Shown: positions 42,045 through 51,686 of the stretch, piece after piece
Position numbering within the stretch: position 1 is the stretch's first letter
How the letters are laid out: every line of letters starts with the position of its first letter
Assembly: GCA_964394585.1 (NCBI GenBank)
Contig: CAYMYI010000001.1
Coordinates: forward strand, 62,001-126,000
Length of the DNA: 64,000 bases
Direction: 5' to 3'
DNA from: CAYUJH01 sp964394585
GTDB taxonomy: Bacteria; Bacteroidota; Bacteroidia; Cytophagales; Flammeovirgaceae
Made by a program: the position numbers and the translations under genes
The notes under the pieces: generated by a model
Databases searched by the model: none
Told to the model about the DNA's origin: nothing
The model's input: only the letters and a program-made list of their open reading frames with translations

Positions 42045-43884
42045 TTATGCAAGGGGCGTTTGATTGGGAATTGTAACCGTAAACTTAGTACCGTTGCGGG
42101 TTTCTGACTCTACTTTAATATTCCCTCCGAGTTTAACCACCGTTTCTTTTACAATATATAACCCCAAACCTGAACCTGCTTTAGTATCGTGCGCACGATA
42201 AAACATATTAAAAATTTTATCAATATGCTCTCTTGGTATGCCTAACCCATTATCTTCAACCGTAAACGTACAAAGTGTTTTTTCTACCTTACCTCGTACC
42301 GATACCACTATTTCATCGTTCGACGACTTGCTAAAACGAATGGCATTTGAAATTAAATTATTGAATATAGTCTGAAGGCGCTCACGATCGGTGTAAAGAG
42401 GGGCCTGCAGCTCCCATTCATTTTCTTGTATAAGCTTTTTCTCCAGCACCGACATTCGGATAAGCTCAAATGCCTGCTTAACACACGCGCTTGGCGTTAC
42501 CTGCTCAAAAGATAAATCCACACGGGCATTCTTAGAAAGGTCGCCAATATCGTTAATAAAATTATCGAGTTTTTCGATACTCTGCCGTAATAAAGGCAGA
42601 TAGACCGAAATTGCTTTCCCCTCGGTATCTTGTTCGCACAAATTGAGTAACCCTAAAGACGAGGCTATGGGCGAGCGTAAATCGTGTGCAGTGCTGTACA
42701 CAAATTTATCTAACTCGCTATTGATTTTCTCGAGTTCTTGCTGCTGCTCTAGCATCAGCCGTTCAGCTTGCTTGCGCTGGGAAATATCCCAAAAAACCGC
42801 TTGTATGGCATTCTTTACCCCGAAACTCTACCGGACCACTCATAATTTCCGCTTCAAAAGCAGCGCCATCTAAACGCAGCAATATCTGCTCGGACAGAGG
42901 TGCACTACTGCCCGATTTAAGCCGTTCAATCCGCTGTTCTACTACCGAGTGCGATGACGTATGAATAAACTCGAATACATTTTTCCCAATCAGCTCCGCT
43001 TTATTCTCTGCTTTTAGAATTTTTGCGGCGGCATCGTTCACAAATAAAATCACGTGTAAATCGTGAATGATAACACCAAAAGGGGCTTGGTTCACAATGC
43101 CTTTGTAGCGGACTTCGCTTGCTTTTAAGCGCTCTTCAATTTCTACCTGCTCTTGGATTGAACGAAAATTCAGGATAGCTTCTTTAAATCTCCCCTCAGC
43201 GTCATAGTTACGGCGGCTTACGGCTTCTACCCAAAGAAAGTGTCCTGCTTTGTGCTGAATACGGTATTTAAACCGATATTCAGGGGAGTTTTGAGCGATA
43301 TCTTTGGCAATTTCTCCTTGTAAACGCTCTCTATCTTCAGAGTGCGCTAAAGCAAATGCAGGCATTCCCATAAGCTCCTGTGGTGTATAGCCAGTAAGCT
43401 GAAACGCCGAAGGCGAAATGTATACTGGTTGCTCGGTGGCATCGTAATAGGCGATTACATCGGAGGTGTTTTCGATGAGTTTTTTCTGTATTTGCAACTC
43501 TTCGAAAAGTGTAGAAGTGAACCGAAGTATGAGCCAAAGTTCTTCTTGGTTAGTGGGCGTCTGCAATGTGGCATGGAAACCTACCTGCTTCCCATCAAGT
43601 TGTAGTATTCCTTCTAAAGGATACTCCACTATTTCGCCCTGCTGTAGGGTTTGGCAAGCCATTTCCAACGTTATATCGGCAGAGAAGGTAAGCCAAGTAA
43701 GTAGCTGTGTAGTATCCAACGGCGTGTTTTGGGGTAAATCCAAAGCATAGCGTAAGTTACCCGAAACGTAGAGTATTTTTAATTCAGGGGAAAGTAAACA
43801 CACTACTTTACGAGAATCCTTTGTTAGAATTTCAATGGTTTGCTTAGTCGCGCTATGAATATGTAACACCTTATCTTCAGACAT
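42045..43884 (-). pseudogene. multi-PAS sensor histidine kinase, interrupted by a frameshift
   Basis: Two frames make one kinase. The first, from ATG 43884 (or 43953), has a degenerate PAS followed by two clear PAS units (IENTSDVIAYYD... YTPQELMG and YKGIVNQAPFGVIIHDLHVILFVNDAA); it stops at 42763. The second, ending at 42045, has YSTAHDLRSPIASS (phospho-acceptor His), NNLISNAIRFSK (N box), DNGLGIP (G1) and SGLGLYIVKE (G2). They meet near 42807-42822: EFRGK in one frame, AIQAVFWDISQRKQAE in the other, so one extra base is present, perhaps in the CCCC run at 42818-42821. It is soluble with no TM helix. Restored length would be about 612 residues. Confidence 0.8.
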
Positions 43885-44012
43885 TCTTTTACAGTTATGC
43901 AAGCGTAGCAAAAGTACACTCCGCATCATGTGATAGTACCTAGTACGAAACAACCTTTCAAGATGACGGAATTATTAATAATTATCAACAAAATACAGAA
44001 CGCTTTGGCTTT

Positions 44013-44699
44013 TCACAATGAATCGTCGGAAGCGACTGCCATCTCTAAGAAAGCATTGAAAGGCTGTAGTACTTTAAACGCCTGTGTTACCGAGGCTTGA
44101 AACTCAGGAGAAGCTACGACATCATCTGCAAACGATTGGGTTACCACAAAGCTCTTGAGTTGCAGTAAATGAATTTCAGGATGATCTTTCGGATAGCCCT
44201 TCGGAGCGCTTTTAAGGCGTTCGCCCTGTATTTCGCCAAAAGTTTTCACGAAAATAGGCTCATTCAAAATAGCATGCAATTGCGCTGCATTGTAGTCAAT
44301 TTCTTGGCGGATTTTTTTGAGCAAATCGTTCGGTGGCATATAAATCCCCCCTCCTACAAAGGTATTACCAGGCTCGAGGTGTAAGTAGTACCCTGCCGAA
44401 GGTGTATGCCTCCCCCCTTTGGCAATAAATGCCCCGAAATTTTCTTTGTAAGGGCGTTTATCTTTGCTAAAACGGATATCGCGGTTAATGCGAAACACGC
44501 AGTCTTTCGGCGAGAGCGACGCCACACCCTTCTCCCATTGGGCAATCGCCTGAATTTGTTCGGCGATCATTTCTAAAAAAAGATCGCGTGCTGCATGGTA
44601 CTCTTTTCGGTGTTCCTCCATCCATTCTCGTTCATTGTGCTGTTTTAGTTTGGAAAGAAACTCTAAGATTTGCGCTGTATTTCCCATAGCTTTCATCAT
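44013..44699 (-). CDS. DUF2461 domain protein
   Basis: This 228-aa soluble protein matches the DUF2461/TIGR02453 family: ILEFLSKLKQHNEREWMEEHRKEY, a central FRINRDIRFSKDKRPYKENFGAFIAKGG (the strongest family signature), and AGYYLHLEPGNTFVGGGIYMPP. The function is unknown. Start: Met1 at 44699, Met2 or Met5 (44687) are all possible. It lies 18 bp downstream of the unknown membrane protein gene and may be co-transcribed. Confidence 0.88.
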   Translation of the reverse strand: MMKAMGNTAQILEFLSKLKQHNEREWMEEHRKEYHAARDLFLEMIAEQIQAIAQWEKGVASLSPKDCVFRINRDIRFSKDKRPYKENFGAFIAKGGRHTPSAGYYLHLEPGNTFVGGGIYMPPNDLLKKIRQEIDYNAAQLHAILNEPIFVKTFGEIQGERLKSAPKGYPKDHPEIHLLQLKSFVVTQSFADDVVASPEFQASVTQAFKVLQPFNAFLEMAVASDDSL

Positions 44700-44717
44700 T
44701 AAAATATTTCAAAAAAA

Positions 44718-45302
44718 TTATTCAGGAGGATTCAGGAAGCGTTTCCGCTGCTTGCGTGCCTCTTGGTAACGTTCGAACGATTGACGATACGCTTCGTTCT
44801 TCGGGTGTTGCTGCATACGCTCAAACCGCCGTACTAACTCAGGCTCATCGTGGTGTTGAAAAGCAAACAATTGGCTAAGCGTTACCTGCTCCAAAGGCAA
44901 TGCTACTACAAGCAGCACTATCGCATACTGATAGCTACGTTCGCGCAGGGGCCACTGTAGAAACTTTAACCAGTAAAACAACAAGGCGATGCTTGTAAGT
45001 AATTTGCCCCCTAACCACAAAACTCCTGTGGTTTCCCAATACAAAAACTTAGAAACAACTGCTCCAACGAGCAAACCACTACCCAAAAAAGCCCCTCGCG
45101 TACTGAATTGTTTTGTTCTACTTTCAGAACGGAATAAAATGCCTCGTAGCAAGAGCCAACTTGCCAACAGACCGCCTCCTGCCAATAAGCAGATTTGTTG
45201 CGCAGGAAAACGCGAAACCCAGAAGCCGATTCCTAACAACAGGAGAAACCAAGCCATTTTTTCTATTACCGATTGCCAAGATTTCAGAGATTCCACCTGC
45301 AT
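44718..45302 (-). CDS. membrane protein of unknown function
   Basis: This 194-aa protein is not recognised. Residues 17-110 or so contain four strongly hydrophobic segments (MAWFLLLLGIGFWVSRF, ICLLAGGGLLASWLLLRGILF, FLGSGLLVGAVVSKFLY, LLTSIALLFYWLKFLQW) followed by a fifth (YAIVLLVVALPLEQVTL). The last 60 residues are soluble and charged (HHDEPELVRRFERMQQHPKNEAYRQSFERYQEARKQRKRF), helical in character. It lies between nadE upstream and the DUF2461 gene downstream. A small multi-pass protein with a C-terminal helical tail is all that can be supported. Confidence 0.7.
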   Translation of the reverse strand: MQVESLKSWQSVIEKMAWFLLLLGIGFWVSRFPAQQICLLAGGGLLASWLLLRGILFRSESRTKQFSTRGAFLGSGLLVGAVVSKFLYWETTGVLWLGGKLLTSIALLFYWLKFLQWPLRERSYQYAIVLLVVALPLEQVTLSQLFAFQHHDEPELVRRFERMQQHPKNEAYRQSFERYQEARKQRKRFLNPPE

Positions 45303-45355
45303 AGTACACCTTTCATTTTACAATGTTTGCCTAAAAAGTTGTTGTTATTCTTTTT

Positions 45356-45391
45356 AAAAAAGTCTATGAGGGAAATTAGCCCTCAAAGACT
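45356..45391 (-). terminator. rho-independent terminator overlapping the nadE stop
   Basis: On the minus strand: AGTCTTTGAGGG (45391-45380) - CTAATTT - CCCTCATAGACT (45372-45361) then a T-run (45361-45356). The stem includes the last codons of nadE, and the stop codon is in the loop region. Confidence 0.7.
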
Positions 45392-47391
45392 TCTAATTCT
45401 TGGAGTTCGCGGGTAAATCCTCCTGAGAGGATGGGGAAACGGCACCAGGTTTTCGGGTCGAGGTTTTTATCATCTAAATGAAAGGAAGGGGCATACCGTT
45501 CGCGTTTCCATTGGTTGCGGCACCATAAACGGAAGAAACGGGCAGTCCAGTTTTTAAGTTGCTCGCTCGTATACTGAGGATATTGCATGCGCAGCAAACG
45601 AAAGCACTCTATTGGCATTTTTTTATCGCGAATGGCTGCTTCTTCGATAGAATCGAGCAAATCGTAAGGCATTAAGTCGTCTTCATCAGTTTGTTTTGAA
45701 GCTTGCGGACGCAGTTCGGCGGTTGGTTGCTGTACATTTACGGCATGTAGCGCCGGAATTTTGAGCTCTCCGCTTACCCCTTTGGTTTCCATCCATCGCA
45801 ACCACTGCCGCAAGAACGCCTTATCAATCCCCGCAATAGGACTTAGCCCGCCGGAGGTATCTCCATCCATTGTGGCATATCCCACTGCCGCTTCCGACCG
45901 ATTGCTAGTAGAAAGCAGCAACGCTCCTCGAATATTCGCCATCATCCAAACACTTGGGGCACGGACCCTTGCTTGTATATTTTGTAGGGCGATGTCGTCT
46001 TGTTCCCAGGTAAGTTCGCGCGCTAAGCTCTTTTCAATAATTTGCCGATACTCCTTAAAAATCGGGTTTACATCGAATTCGTAAAACGTTGCGTTGAGGG
46101 CTTGTGCCAATCCTTTGGCAGCTTGCAGGGTAACCTCTCCACTGTTTTCGGTGGGTTGGTAAGCAGTGGTTATCATCTCGTGGGCAATGGCTTCTACCGT
46201 ATCGAGCGGTTGGATGGCGTTGTAATAGCCCAATTTCTTTTTGAAAGCTTCTAAGCCGATGCTTTCAATACCGAGGGCAATCATTAAATAGCAACAAGTT
46301 GCCACAGCCGAAGAGTCGGCTCCTCCGGAAAGCGACACGATAAACCCCCGCGAATAGCTTTTCCGCATGTAGTCATACAGCCCCAAGGCTAAAGCACGTG
46401 CAAATTCTTCTTCTTGTAAAAACTCGCTGTGTTCCCAAGGCTTATCTTGCGGTTCTGCCTGTTGCGGCTCAATGCTCGGATAGTCAAACGGCAGTTCAAT
46501 GCAGTTTTCGCGCATTTTTGGCACATTAAAAAGCGTACTGCTCTGTGCCTGTTCCATTCGTGCATCGGCAATGTCAATCACGGCGGTGGTAAGCAAGTGG
46601 TCGTGGAAAGAAAGTCGCTGCCCAATGGCAAGTAAATTCCCCGAAGAGGCAATGAGTGTGCCTCCGTCGTAAATAGCCCTGCCGGCTTCGTTGCCTAACA
46701 AGTTTGCATAGATATACCCACACCCAAACGAACGAGAGCCTTCTAGCACAAAACGCTTGCGGATTTCGAGCTTGTCGAACGCAAAATGGCTTGCTGAAGG
46801 GTTGAGAATCAAATCGATACCGTATTCGTACAAACGTCGACCGGGGCGGTTGGCAACCCAAGCATCTTCACAGATTTCAAACCCAATTTTTACCCCTCCA
46901 ACTTTGAAGTACAAATCGCCGAGGGGGAACATTTCGCCCTCGAATACCACTTGCCCCGAGGTATGCTGGTCGGCAAAATTCACTTTAACAATTTCGTTTT
47001 CAGGCCAAGGCGTGAACCAGCGCGGCTCGTAGTGGATGCCGTTGCCTGCCAAAAACCGTTTGGCAACAAAGCCAGCGATAGCGCCGTCTACAATCAGGCA
47101 TGCAGCATTAAAGATGCGGTTTTGGTACATAATGGGCAATCCTGCCGAAACAATCATACCGTTGGTATGGGGTAGCAAATCGGAAAGCATTTGCAGTGCC
47201 GTTTGGTGCACCCCAGGGGCATAAAAGGCATCTTCGCAGCCGTAGCCGGTAATGCACAGCTCGGGCAAACACAAAATACTTACCTGTTTGGCTTTCGCCT
47301 CTTCGATGGCATTCACCATGTTGCGGAAGTTTCCGTCCCAATCTAACGGCGTTTGGTTGAGCACCGCGCCAGCAATTTTGATGAGTTTCAT
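45376..47391 (-). CDS. nadE: glutamine-dependent NAD+ synthetase
   Basis: This 671-aa two-domain enzyme makes the final step to NAD+, using glutamine-derived ammonia. The N-terminal nitrilase-like glutaminase has Glu in LCLPELCITGYG, Lys in VAKRFLAGNG and Cys in IGFEICEDAWV. The C-terminal synthetase has the ATP pyrophosphatase loop FIVSLSGGADSSAVATCCYL and LLSTSNRSEAAVGYATMDGDTSGGLSPIAG. Length is normal for the eukaryote- and Bacteroidota-type fused enzyme. It follows the RidA gene by 27 bp on the same strand and is terminated by a hairpin that starts inside its own C-terminal codons. Confidence 0.96.
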   Translation of the reverse strand: MKLIKIAGAVLNQTPLDWDGNFRNMVNAIEEAKAKQVSILCLPELCITGYGCEDAFYAPGVHQTALQMLSDLLPHTNGMIVSAGLPIMYQNRIFNAACLIVDGAIAGFVAKRFLAGNGIHYEPRWFTPWPENEIVKVNFADQHTSGQVVFEGEMFPLGDLYFKVGGVKIGFEICEDAWVANRPGRRLYEYGIDLILNPSASHFAFDKLEIRKRFVLEGSRSFGCGYIYANLLGNEAGRAIYDGGTLIASSGNLLAIGQRLSFHDHLLTTAVIDIADARMEQAQSSTLFNVPKMRENCIELPFDYPSIEPQQAEPQDKPWEHSEFLQEEEFARALALGLYDYMRKSYSRGFIVSLSGGADSSAVATCCYLMIALGIESIGLEAFKKKLGYYNAIQPLDTVEAIAHEMITTAYQPTENSGEVTLQAAKGLAQALNATFYEFDVNPIFKEYRQIIEKSLARELTWEQDDIALQNIQARVRAPSVWMMANIRGALLLSTSNRSEAAVGYATMDGDTSGGLSPIAGIDKAFLRQWLRWMETKGVSGELKIPALHAVNVQQPTAELRPQASKQTDEDDLMPYDLLDSIEEAAIRDKKMPIECFRLLRMQYPQYTSEQLKNWTARFFRLWCRNQWKRERYAPSFHLDDKNLDPKTWCRFPILSGGFTRELQELEVFEG

Positions 47392-47418
47392 ACTAGATTA
47401 TTTGAAATTGATTCACAC

Positions 47419-47838
47419 CTATTTCACCACAGCGATGCATTTCAGTTCAATGGCAATTGGCGTAGGTAAAGCATTGACCTCCACCGTAGTGCGGCATGGC
47501 TGGTTATCTTTAAAATACTCTGCATACACAGCATTATACGCTTTGAAATCGTCTTTCATGTTGGTAAGAAATACGGTAACATCTACGAGTTGCATCCACG
47601 AACTGCCCGAACTTTCTAAGATAGTACGTACATTTTCAAATACCGATCGGCACTGCGCTTCAATATCGTAGGCGATGATGTTCCCGGCATCGTCGAGGGT
47701 TACCCCGGGAATCTCCTTGCTTCCTTTTTTCCGAGGGCCGACCCCGGAAAGAAACAGTAAATTTCCTATGCGGCGAGCATGTGGATACAGCCCGACGGGT
47801 TCGGGAGCATTTTCAGCATTGTGTTTTTCTTGTTGCAT
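47419..47838 (-). CDS. RidA/YjgF family enamine/imine deaminase
   Basis: This 139-aa protein belongs to the RidA superfamily, trimeric enzymes that hydrolyse reactive enamine/imine intermediates. Family features: a GNLLFLSGVGPRKKGSKEIPG N-terminal strand-loop, RSVFENVRTILESSGSSWMQLVDVTVFL with the usual helix, and CRTTVEVNALPTPIAIELKCIAVV with the conserved Arg of the active site. The divergent M24 gene starts 86 bp away, and nadE is downstream on the same strand. Confidence 0.93.
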   Translation of the reverse strand: MQQEKHNAENAPEPVGLYPHARRIGNLLFLSGVGPRKKGSKEIPGVTLDDAGNIIAYDIEAQCRSVFENVRTILESSGSSWMQLVDVTVFLTNMKDDFKAYNAVYAEYFKDNQPCRTTVEVNALPTPIAIELKCIAVVK

Positions 47839-47924
47839 ATTTTTGAAAGTCTGGTTTATGTTGAAAATAACGAGTTGTATCGTAATTTGTGAGAAACATT
47901 GTTAAACCACAAGCTTTGATTCTC

Positions 47925-49250
47925 ATGAAAATCGCTCTACTCTTTTTTAGTTTACTACTCACCTCGTTTGCCTATGGGCAGATGCCCCACATCCTCTCAA
48001 TGGAACAACGTGCCGAAGTGCGGAACCGCTGGCTCGAAGAACGGTTTGCCACGGTGCTCCCCCAACTAATGGACGAAACCGGCGTGGATATGTGGGTGAT
48101 TATTTCGAGGGAATACAACGAAGATCCCGTGTTGAAAACCATGCTCCCGGCTACGTGGCTCTCGGCAAGGCGCCGCACCATTTTAGTAATGCACAAGCAA
48201 GAAAACGGAACGGTAGAAGGGCTTGCCATTGCGCGCTATAGTGTCGGGACGGTGTTTAAAGGCATTTGGAACCCTGAAGAAAATCCCGACCAATGGTCGG
48301 TGTTAAAGGCGGTTATCGAAGAACGAAAGCCTGAGAAAATCGCCATCAATCGCTCAAAAATTTATGGGTTAGCCGATGGGCTGGTAGCTACCGACCAAGA
48401 AGAAATGATGGCATACCTTCCCGAAAAATACCAAAAACGCCTTGCAGCCGACGGAAAACTTGCCATCCGCTGGTTAGAAACCCGTACCGAAAGTGAGTTA
48501 GCTGTGTATGAGCAAATCTGTCAAATTGGGCACACGCTCATTCAAGAAGCCTTCTCTACCAAGGTAATCCAACCGGGGGTTACCACTACCCAAGACGTAG
48601 TGTGGTGGTTCCGCGAGCGTATCCGCGAGTTAAAACTCGTGGCGTGGTTTCATCCAACCGTAGATGTGCAACGCGCCGATCCGGCATCCGATGAAAACCA
48701 ACGTTCGTTCAGCCGCCGGCCCGATGTAGATGTAATTATGCCAGGCGACCTTATCCACTGCGATGTGGGCATTACCTATTTAGGGCTCAATACCGATATG
48801 CAAGAACTCGCCTACGTGCTCAAACCCGGAGAAACCGAAGCCCCTAAAGGCTTGGTAGAAGGGCTAAAAGCTGGCAACCGCTTGCAGGATATCATGACAG
48901 GGCATTTCAAAACGGGGATATCGGGCAACGAAATTCTGACTAAAACCATTGAGCAAGCAAAAGCCGAAGGGCTTCGCCCGCAGATTTATTCGCACCCTAT
49001 CGGCTACCATGGGCACGCTGCCGGCATGAGTGTAGGCTTGTGGGATAACCAAGTAAGCATCCCTCAGGGCGAACATCCGCTGTACGATAATACGTGTTAT
49101 GCCATCGAACTGAACACGCGGGTCAACATCCCCGAATGGGATAACAAGGAAGTGCGCATTATGCTCGAAGAAAATGCTGTGTACCGCAACGGAAACGTTC
49201 ATTATATGAACGGACGGCAAGAAAGCCTACTCCTCATTCCTAGGCAGTAA
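47925..49250 (+). CDS. secreted M24-family metallopeptidase (Xaa-Pro aminopeptidase-like)
   Basis: This 441-aa protein starts at ATG 47925, where a signal peptide begins (KIALLFFSLLLTSFAYGQ); an upstream in-frame GTG is unlikely. The C-terminal pita-bread domain has the metal ligands: PGDLIHCDVGITYLGLNTDMQE (two Asp), SHPIGYHGHAAG (His), CYAIELNTRVN (Glu) and VRIMLEENAVY (second Glu). It is a di-metal peptidase, possibly prolidase/aminopeptidase P-like, acting in the periplasm or at the surface. The N-terminal 200 residues are the family's creatinase-like domain. Confidence 0.92.
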   Translation: MKIALLFFSLLLTSFAYGQMPHILSMEQRAEVRNRWLEERFATVLPQLMDETGVDMWVIISREYNEDPVLKTMLPATWLSARRRTILVMHKQENGTVEGLAIARYSVGTVFKGIWNPEENPDQWSVLKAVIEERKPEKIAINRSKIYGLADGLVATDQEEMMAYLPEKYQKRLAADGKLAIRWLETRTESELAVYEQICQIGHTLIQEAFSTKVIQPGVTTTQDVVWWFRERIRELKLVAWFHPTVDVQRADPASDENQRSFSRRPDVDVIMPGDLIHCDVGITYLGLNTDMQELAYVLKPGETEAPKGLVEGLKAGNRLQDIMTGHFKTGISGNEILTKTIEQAKAEGLRPQIYSHPIGYHGHAAGMSVGLWDNQVSIPQGEHPLYDNTCYAIELNTRVNIPEWDNKEVRIMLEENAVYRNGNVHYMNGRQESLLLIPRQ

Positions 49251-49276
49251 CCTCGCTTTTTCCATTCTGAATAAGT

Positions 49277-49333
49277 AACCGCTCCAATTTGGCAACGCTC
49301 TTCTACTCAGAGCCTAGCCTTGGGCGGTTTTTT
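49277..49333 (+). terminator. possible long terminator hairpin after the M24 gene
   Basis: AACCGCTCCAA (49277-49287) pairs imperfectly with TTGGGCGGTT (49320-49329), with one bulge and a GGC/GCC inner stem, followed by T's. It is weaker than the others. Confidence 0.45.
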
Positions 49334-49518
49334 AGTATTCTGTTACCAAAATTGCTGCATAAGCACTAGAAAGAACAGGGTTGCCATGTGCTCACCCCCA
49401 ATAAACCTTCGCTAGGCTTAGCAAAACAGAAGGAGTGAAAACTATTTAAGGCTAAATAATTGGATTTCAATAAAATAATTTATTAAATTATATTCATATT
49501 TAACTTTTTTAATCTGAT

Positions 49519-50787
49519 ATGAAAATGAAATCACATCATCAAATTCTCATTATTGGTGGAGGAACTGCAGGGATTATGACCGCAGCCAACTTACTGCGGA
49601 AAGATTCGAAGCTGGATATTGCGATTGTAGAGCCTTCTAACGACCACTACTACCAACCCGCATGGACGCTCGTAGGCGCTGGAACGTACAATTTCGAAAG
49701 CACTCGGAAAGATATGGCAAGCGTAATGCCGCAAGGTGTTACCTGGATTCAAGATTACGCCACCGGGTTCGACGCTCCGAATAACACCGTCAAAACTGAA
49801 AAAAGTGGCAACCTCACCTACGATTACCTGGTGGTGGCCCCGGGACTCGTCATGGCTCCAGAACTGATCGAAGGCTTGCCCGAAGCCCTAGGGAAAGGCA
49901 ACGTTTGCAGCAACTATACCAACCCACGCCATACCTTTGAGGTCATCGAGCGTTTTAAAGGAGGAAATGCCGTATTTACCCAACCTACCACACCGATTAA
50001 GTGCGGGGGTGCTCCCCAGAAAATTGCCTATCTTGCCGCAGATAACTTCAAAAAACGAGGCATTAGTAACAATACCAATGTAATTTTTGCCACTCCAGGC
50101 TCGGTAATCTTCGGGGTAAAAGAAATTGCCAAAACGCTACACCAAGTCCTCGACCGATACGGCATCCACTTTCGCCCATTTTATGCCCCCGAAAAAATTG
50201 ATGCTGAAAAACAGGTGATTCATTTCCATTTTGCTGCTAACAACGAAAACCAGTGTGTGGTAAACGAAGATAACTCGCTGCAAGAACGTATGATTGGTGA
50301 AACCCACATCGAAATTCCGTACGATATGCTCCACATTGCGCCTCCTCAGGTAGCCCCGAAATTTGTGCGCGAATCGGATTTAGTGAACGAGGCAAAATGG
50401 CTCGATGTTGACCACCACACCCTACAACACAACCGTTACCCTAACATTTTTGGTTTGGGCGATGTAGCTGCCCTTCCTACTGCGAAAACAGGGGCTGCAA
50501 TCCGCAAGCAAGTCCCTATTGTAGCCGATAACCTCATGCACCTCATTCGCTATCAGAAAATGGGGGAAAAATCGTACAACGGGTATTCCTCGTGCCCATT
50601 AGTAACCGGCTATGGCAAAATGGTACTCGCAGAGTTCGACTATGGTAACAATTTTACCCCCGACCCCAAACTGAAGCGCATGCTCATTGCTGATAGTTCG
50701 AAAGAACACTGGCGTTTGTGGATGCTAAAAAAACACCTCTTGCCGTATTTGTACTGGAACAAAATGCTGAAAGGACAAGAGGTATAA
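49519..50787 (+). CDS. sulfide:quinone oxidoreductase-like flavoprotein (type II)
   Basis: This 422-aa protein has an N-terminal FAD Rossmann motif (ILIIGGGTAGIMTAANL), a second dinucleotide region and the type II SQR redox cysteines: KCGGAPQKIAYLA (one Cys) and SSCPLVTGYGKMVLAEFDY (second Cys). DHYYQPAWTLVGAG and GDVAALPTAKTGAAIRKQ are also conserved. SQRDL-like enzymes oxidise sulfide and pass electrons to the quinone pool. It stands alone between the M24 gene and a terminator. Detoxification of sulfide is likelier than energy gain in an organism like this, but that is inference. Confidence 0.9.
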   Translation: MKMKSHHQILIIGGGTAGIMTAANLLRKDSKLDIAIVEPSNDHYYQPAWTLVGAGTYNFESTRKDMASVMPQGVTWIQDYATGFDAPNNTVKTEKSGNLTYDYLVVAPGLVMAPELIEGLPEALGKGNVCSNYTNPRHTFEVIERFKGGNAVFTQPTTPIKCGGAPQKIAYLAADNFKKRGISNNTNVIFATPGSVIFGVKEIAKTLHQVLDRYGIHFRPFYAPEKIDAEKQVIHFHFAANNENQCVVNEDNSLQERMIGETHIEIPYDMLHIAPPQVAPKFVRESDLVNEAKWLDVDHHTLQHNRYPNIFGLGDVAALPTAKTGAAIRKQVPIVADNLMHLIRYQKMGEKSYNGYSSCPLVTGYGKMVLAEFDYGNNFTPDPKLKRMLIADSSKEHWRLWMLKKHLLPYLYWNKMLKGQEV

Positions 50788-50808
50788 ATTTTTTTGTTTT
50801 TTAAAATG

Positions 50809-50841
50809 AAAAGCCATCGGTATACACGTCGATGGCTTTTT
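50809..50841. terminator. bidirectional rho-independent terminator
   Basis: AAAAGCCATCG - GTATACACGT - CGATGGCTTTT: an 8-bp G/C-containing stem with A-run and T-run. It separates the SQR gene (+) from the convergent CAP gene (-). Confidence 0.85.
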
Positions 50842-50886
50842 GGGATATAAACTTATCAGAAAATGCTACAAGGCTATCAGAAAACA

Positions 50887-51615
50887 TCAATACTCTTTCC
50901 GCATTTCTGCTGCAAAGTTTTGGGTGCTTTTAATCTTATAAAACGGGGTATCGAAAATACTAAAGTCGCTCTCAGTGAGGTAAGCCCCACATCCTAAGAA
51001 CTGATAAGCAGGGTTAAGAATGTTCTCCCGGTGCCCAGGCGAGTTCATCCATTGTTTTAAAACTTCGTTTGCAAAACTGATGTAGCTGTGTCGCCGCAAA
51101 GGCTTGCGAGAATCTGCGTAGCAAAGCACCCCGTTAATTTCAGTATACGACGCCCCACTTTTTAAGCGATATCCAAAGCTACTAGCAATATTTTCAGCTG
51201 CTGCGCCGGTGTAAGGCACATTCGCTAAGCGGTAACGGTCTGTAAACCGTGCTTTCCCTTCCACAATGCTGTAATGCGAAAAAAAGCCGAGTTCTGCCAT
51301 ATCTTTCGAATGATGAAAGGCGGCTTCTTTTAAGGCAGGATGATAGCGCAAACGCCCCACTCCGTGGGTGTAACGGTAGTAATTAGTAGCATAGAAAATT
51401 GCTGCGCAGAGTAAGGGATAGTCTACCCTTTCGAAATCGATTTCTTGCTGAGCCGGCGCATACTGCACAAAGGTCCGAAAGGTATATCGCGAGTAGTGGG
51501 CATCGGTCCAGTGCTGTGCGCTAGCATACGATGCATTGGTCAACAGTAAGCCACCAAGAGCGATGAACCCAATGGCTTTTGGTGGCAACAAACGTAGAAA
51601 GATTAAGTAACTCAT
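50887..51615 (-). CDS. secreted CAP-domain protein
   Basis: This 242-aa protein starts at ATG 51615, where a leader follows (SYLIFLRLLPPKAIGFIALGGLLLTNASYASAQ). The CAP (PR-1/SCP) core has FYATNYYRYTHGVGRLRYHPALKEAAFHHSKDMAELGFFSHYS, AAENIASSFGY and FANEVLKQWMNSPGHRENILNPAYQFLGCGAYLT, i.e. the conserved His/Glu/His putative metal site (HHSKDMA..., AAENI, SPGHREN). CAP proteins bind lipids or metals and have poorly known bacterial roles. A LytR/LytS pair lies upstream on the same strand, 71 bp away. Confidence 0.9.
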   Translation of the reverse strand: MSYLIFLRLLPPKAIGFIALGGLLLTNASYASAQHWTDAHYSRYTFRTFVQYAPAQQEIDFERVDYPLLCAAIFYATNYYRYTHGVGRLRYHPALKEAAFHHSKDMAELGFFSHYSIVEGKARFTDRYRLANVPYTGAAAENIASSFGYRLKSGASYTEINGVLCYADSRKPLRRHSYISFANEVLKQWMNSPGHRENILNPAYQFLGCGAYLTESDFSIFDTPFYKIKSTQNFAAEMRKEY

Positions 51616-51686
51616 AAGGATTATTATTTTTTTCCTTAAGAGTGTAAGAAAAAGATGTACCAAAAAAGAAGTAAGAGGATTTGCGC

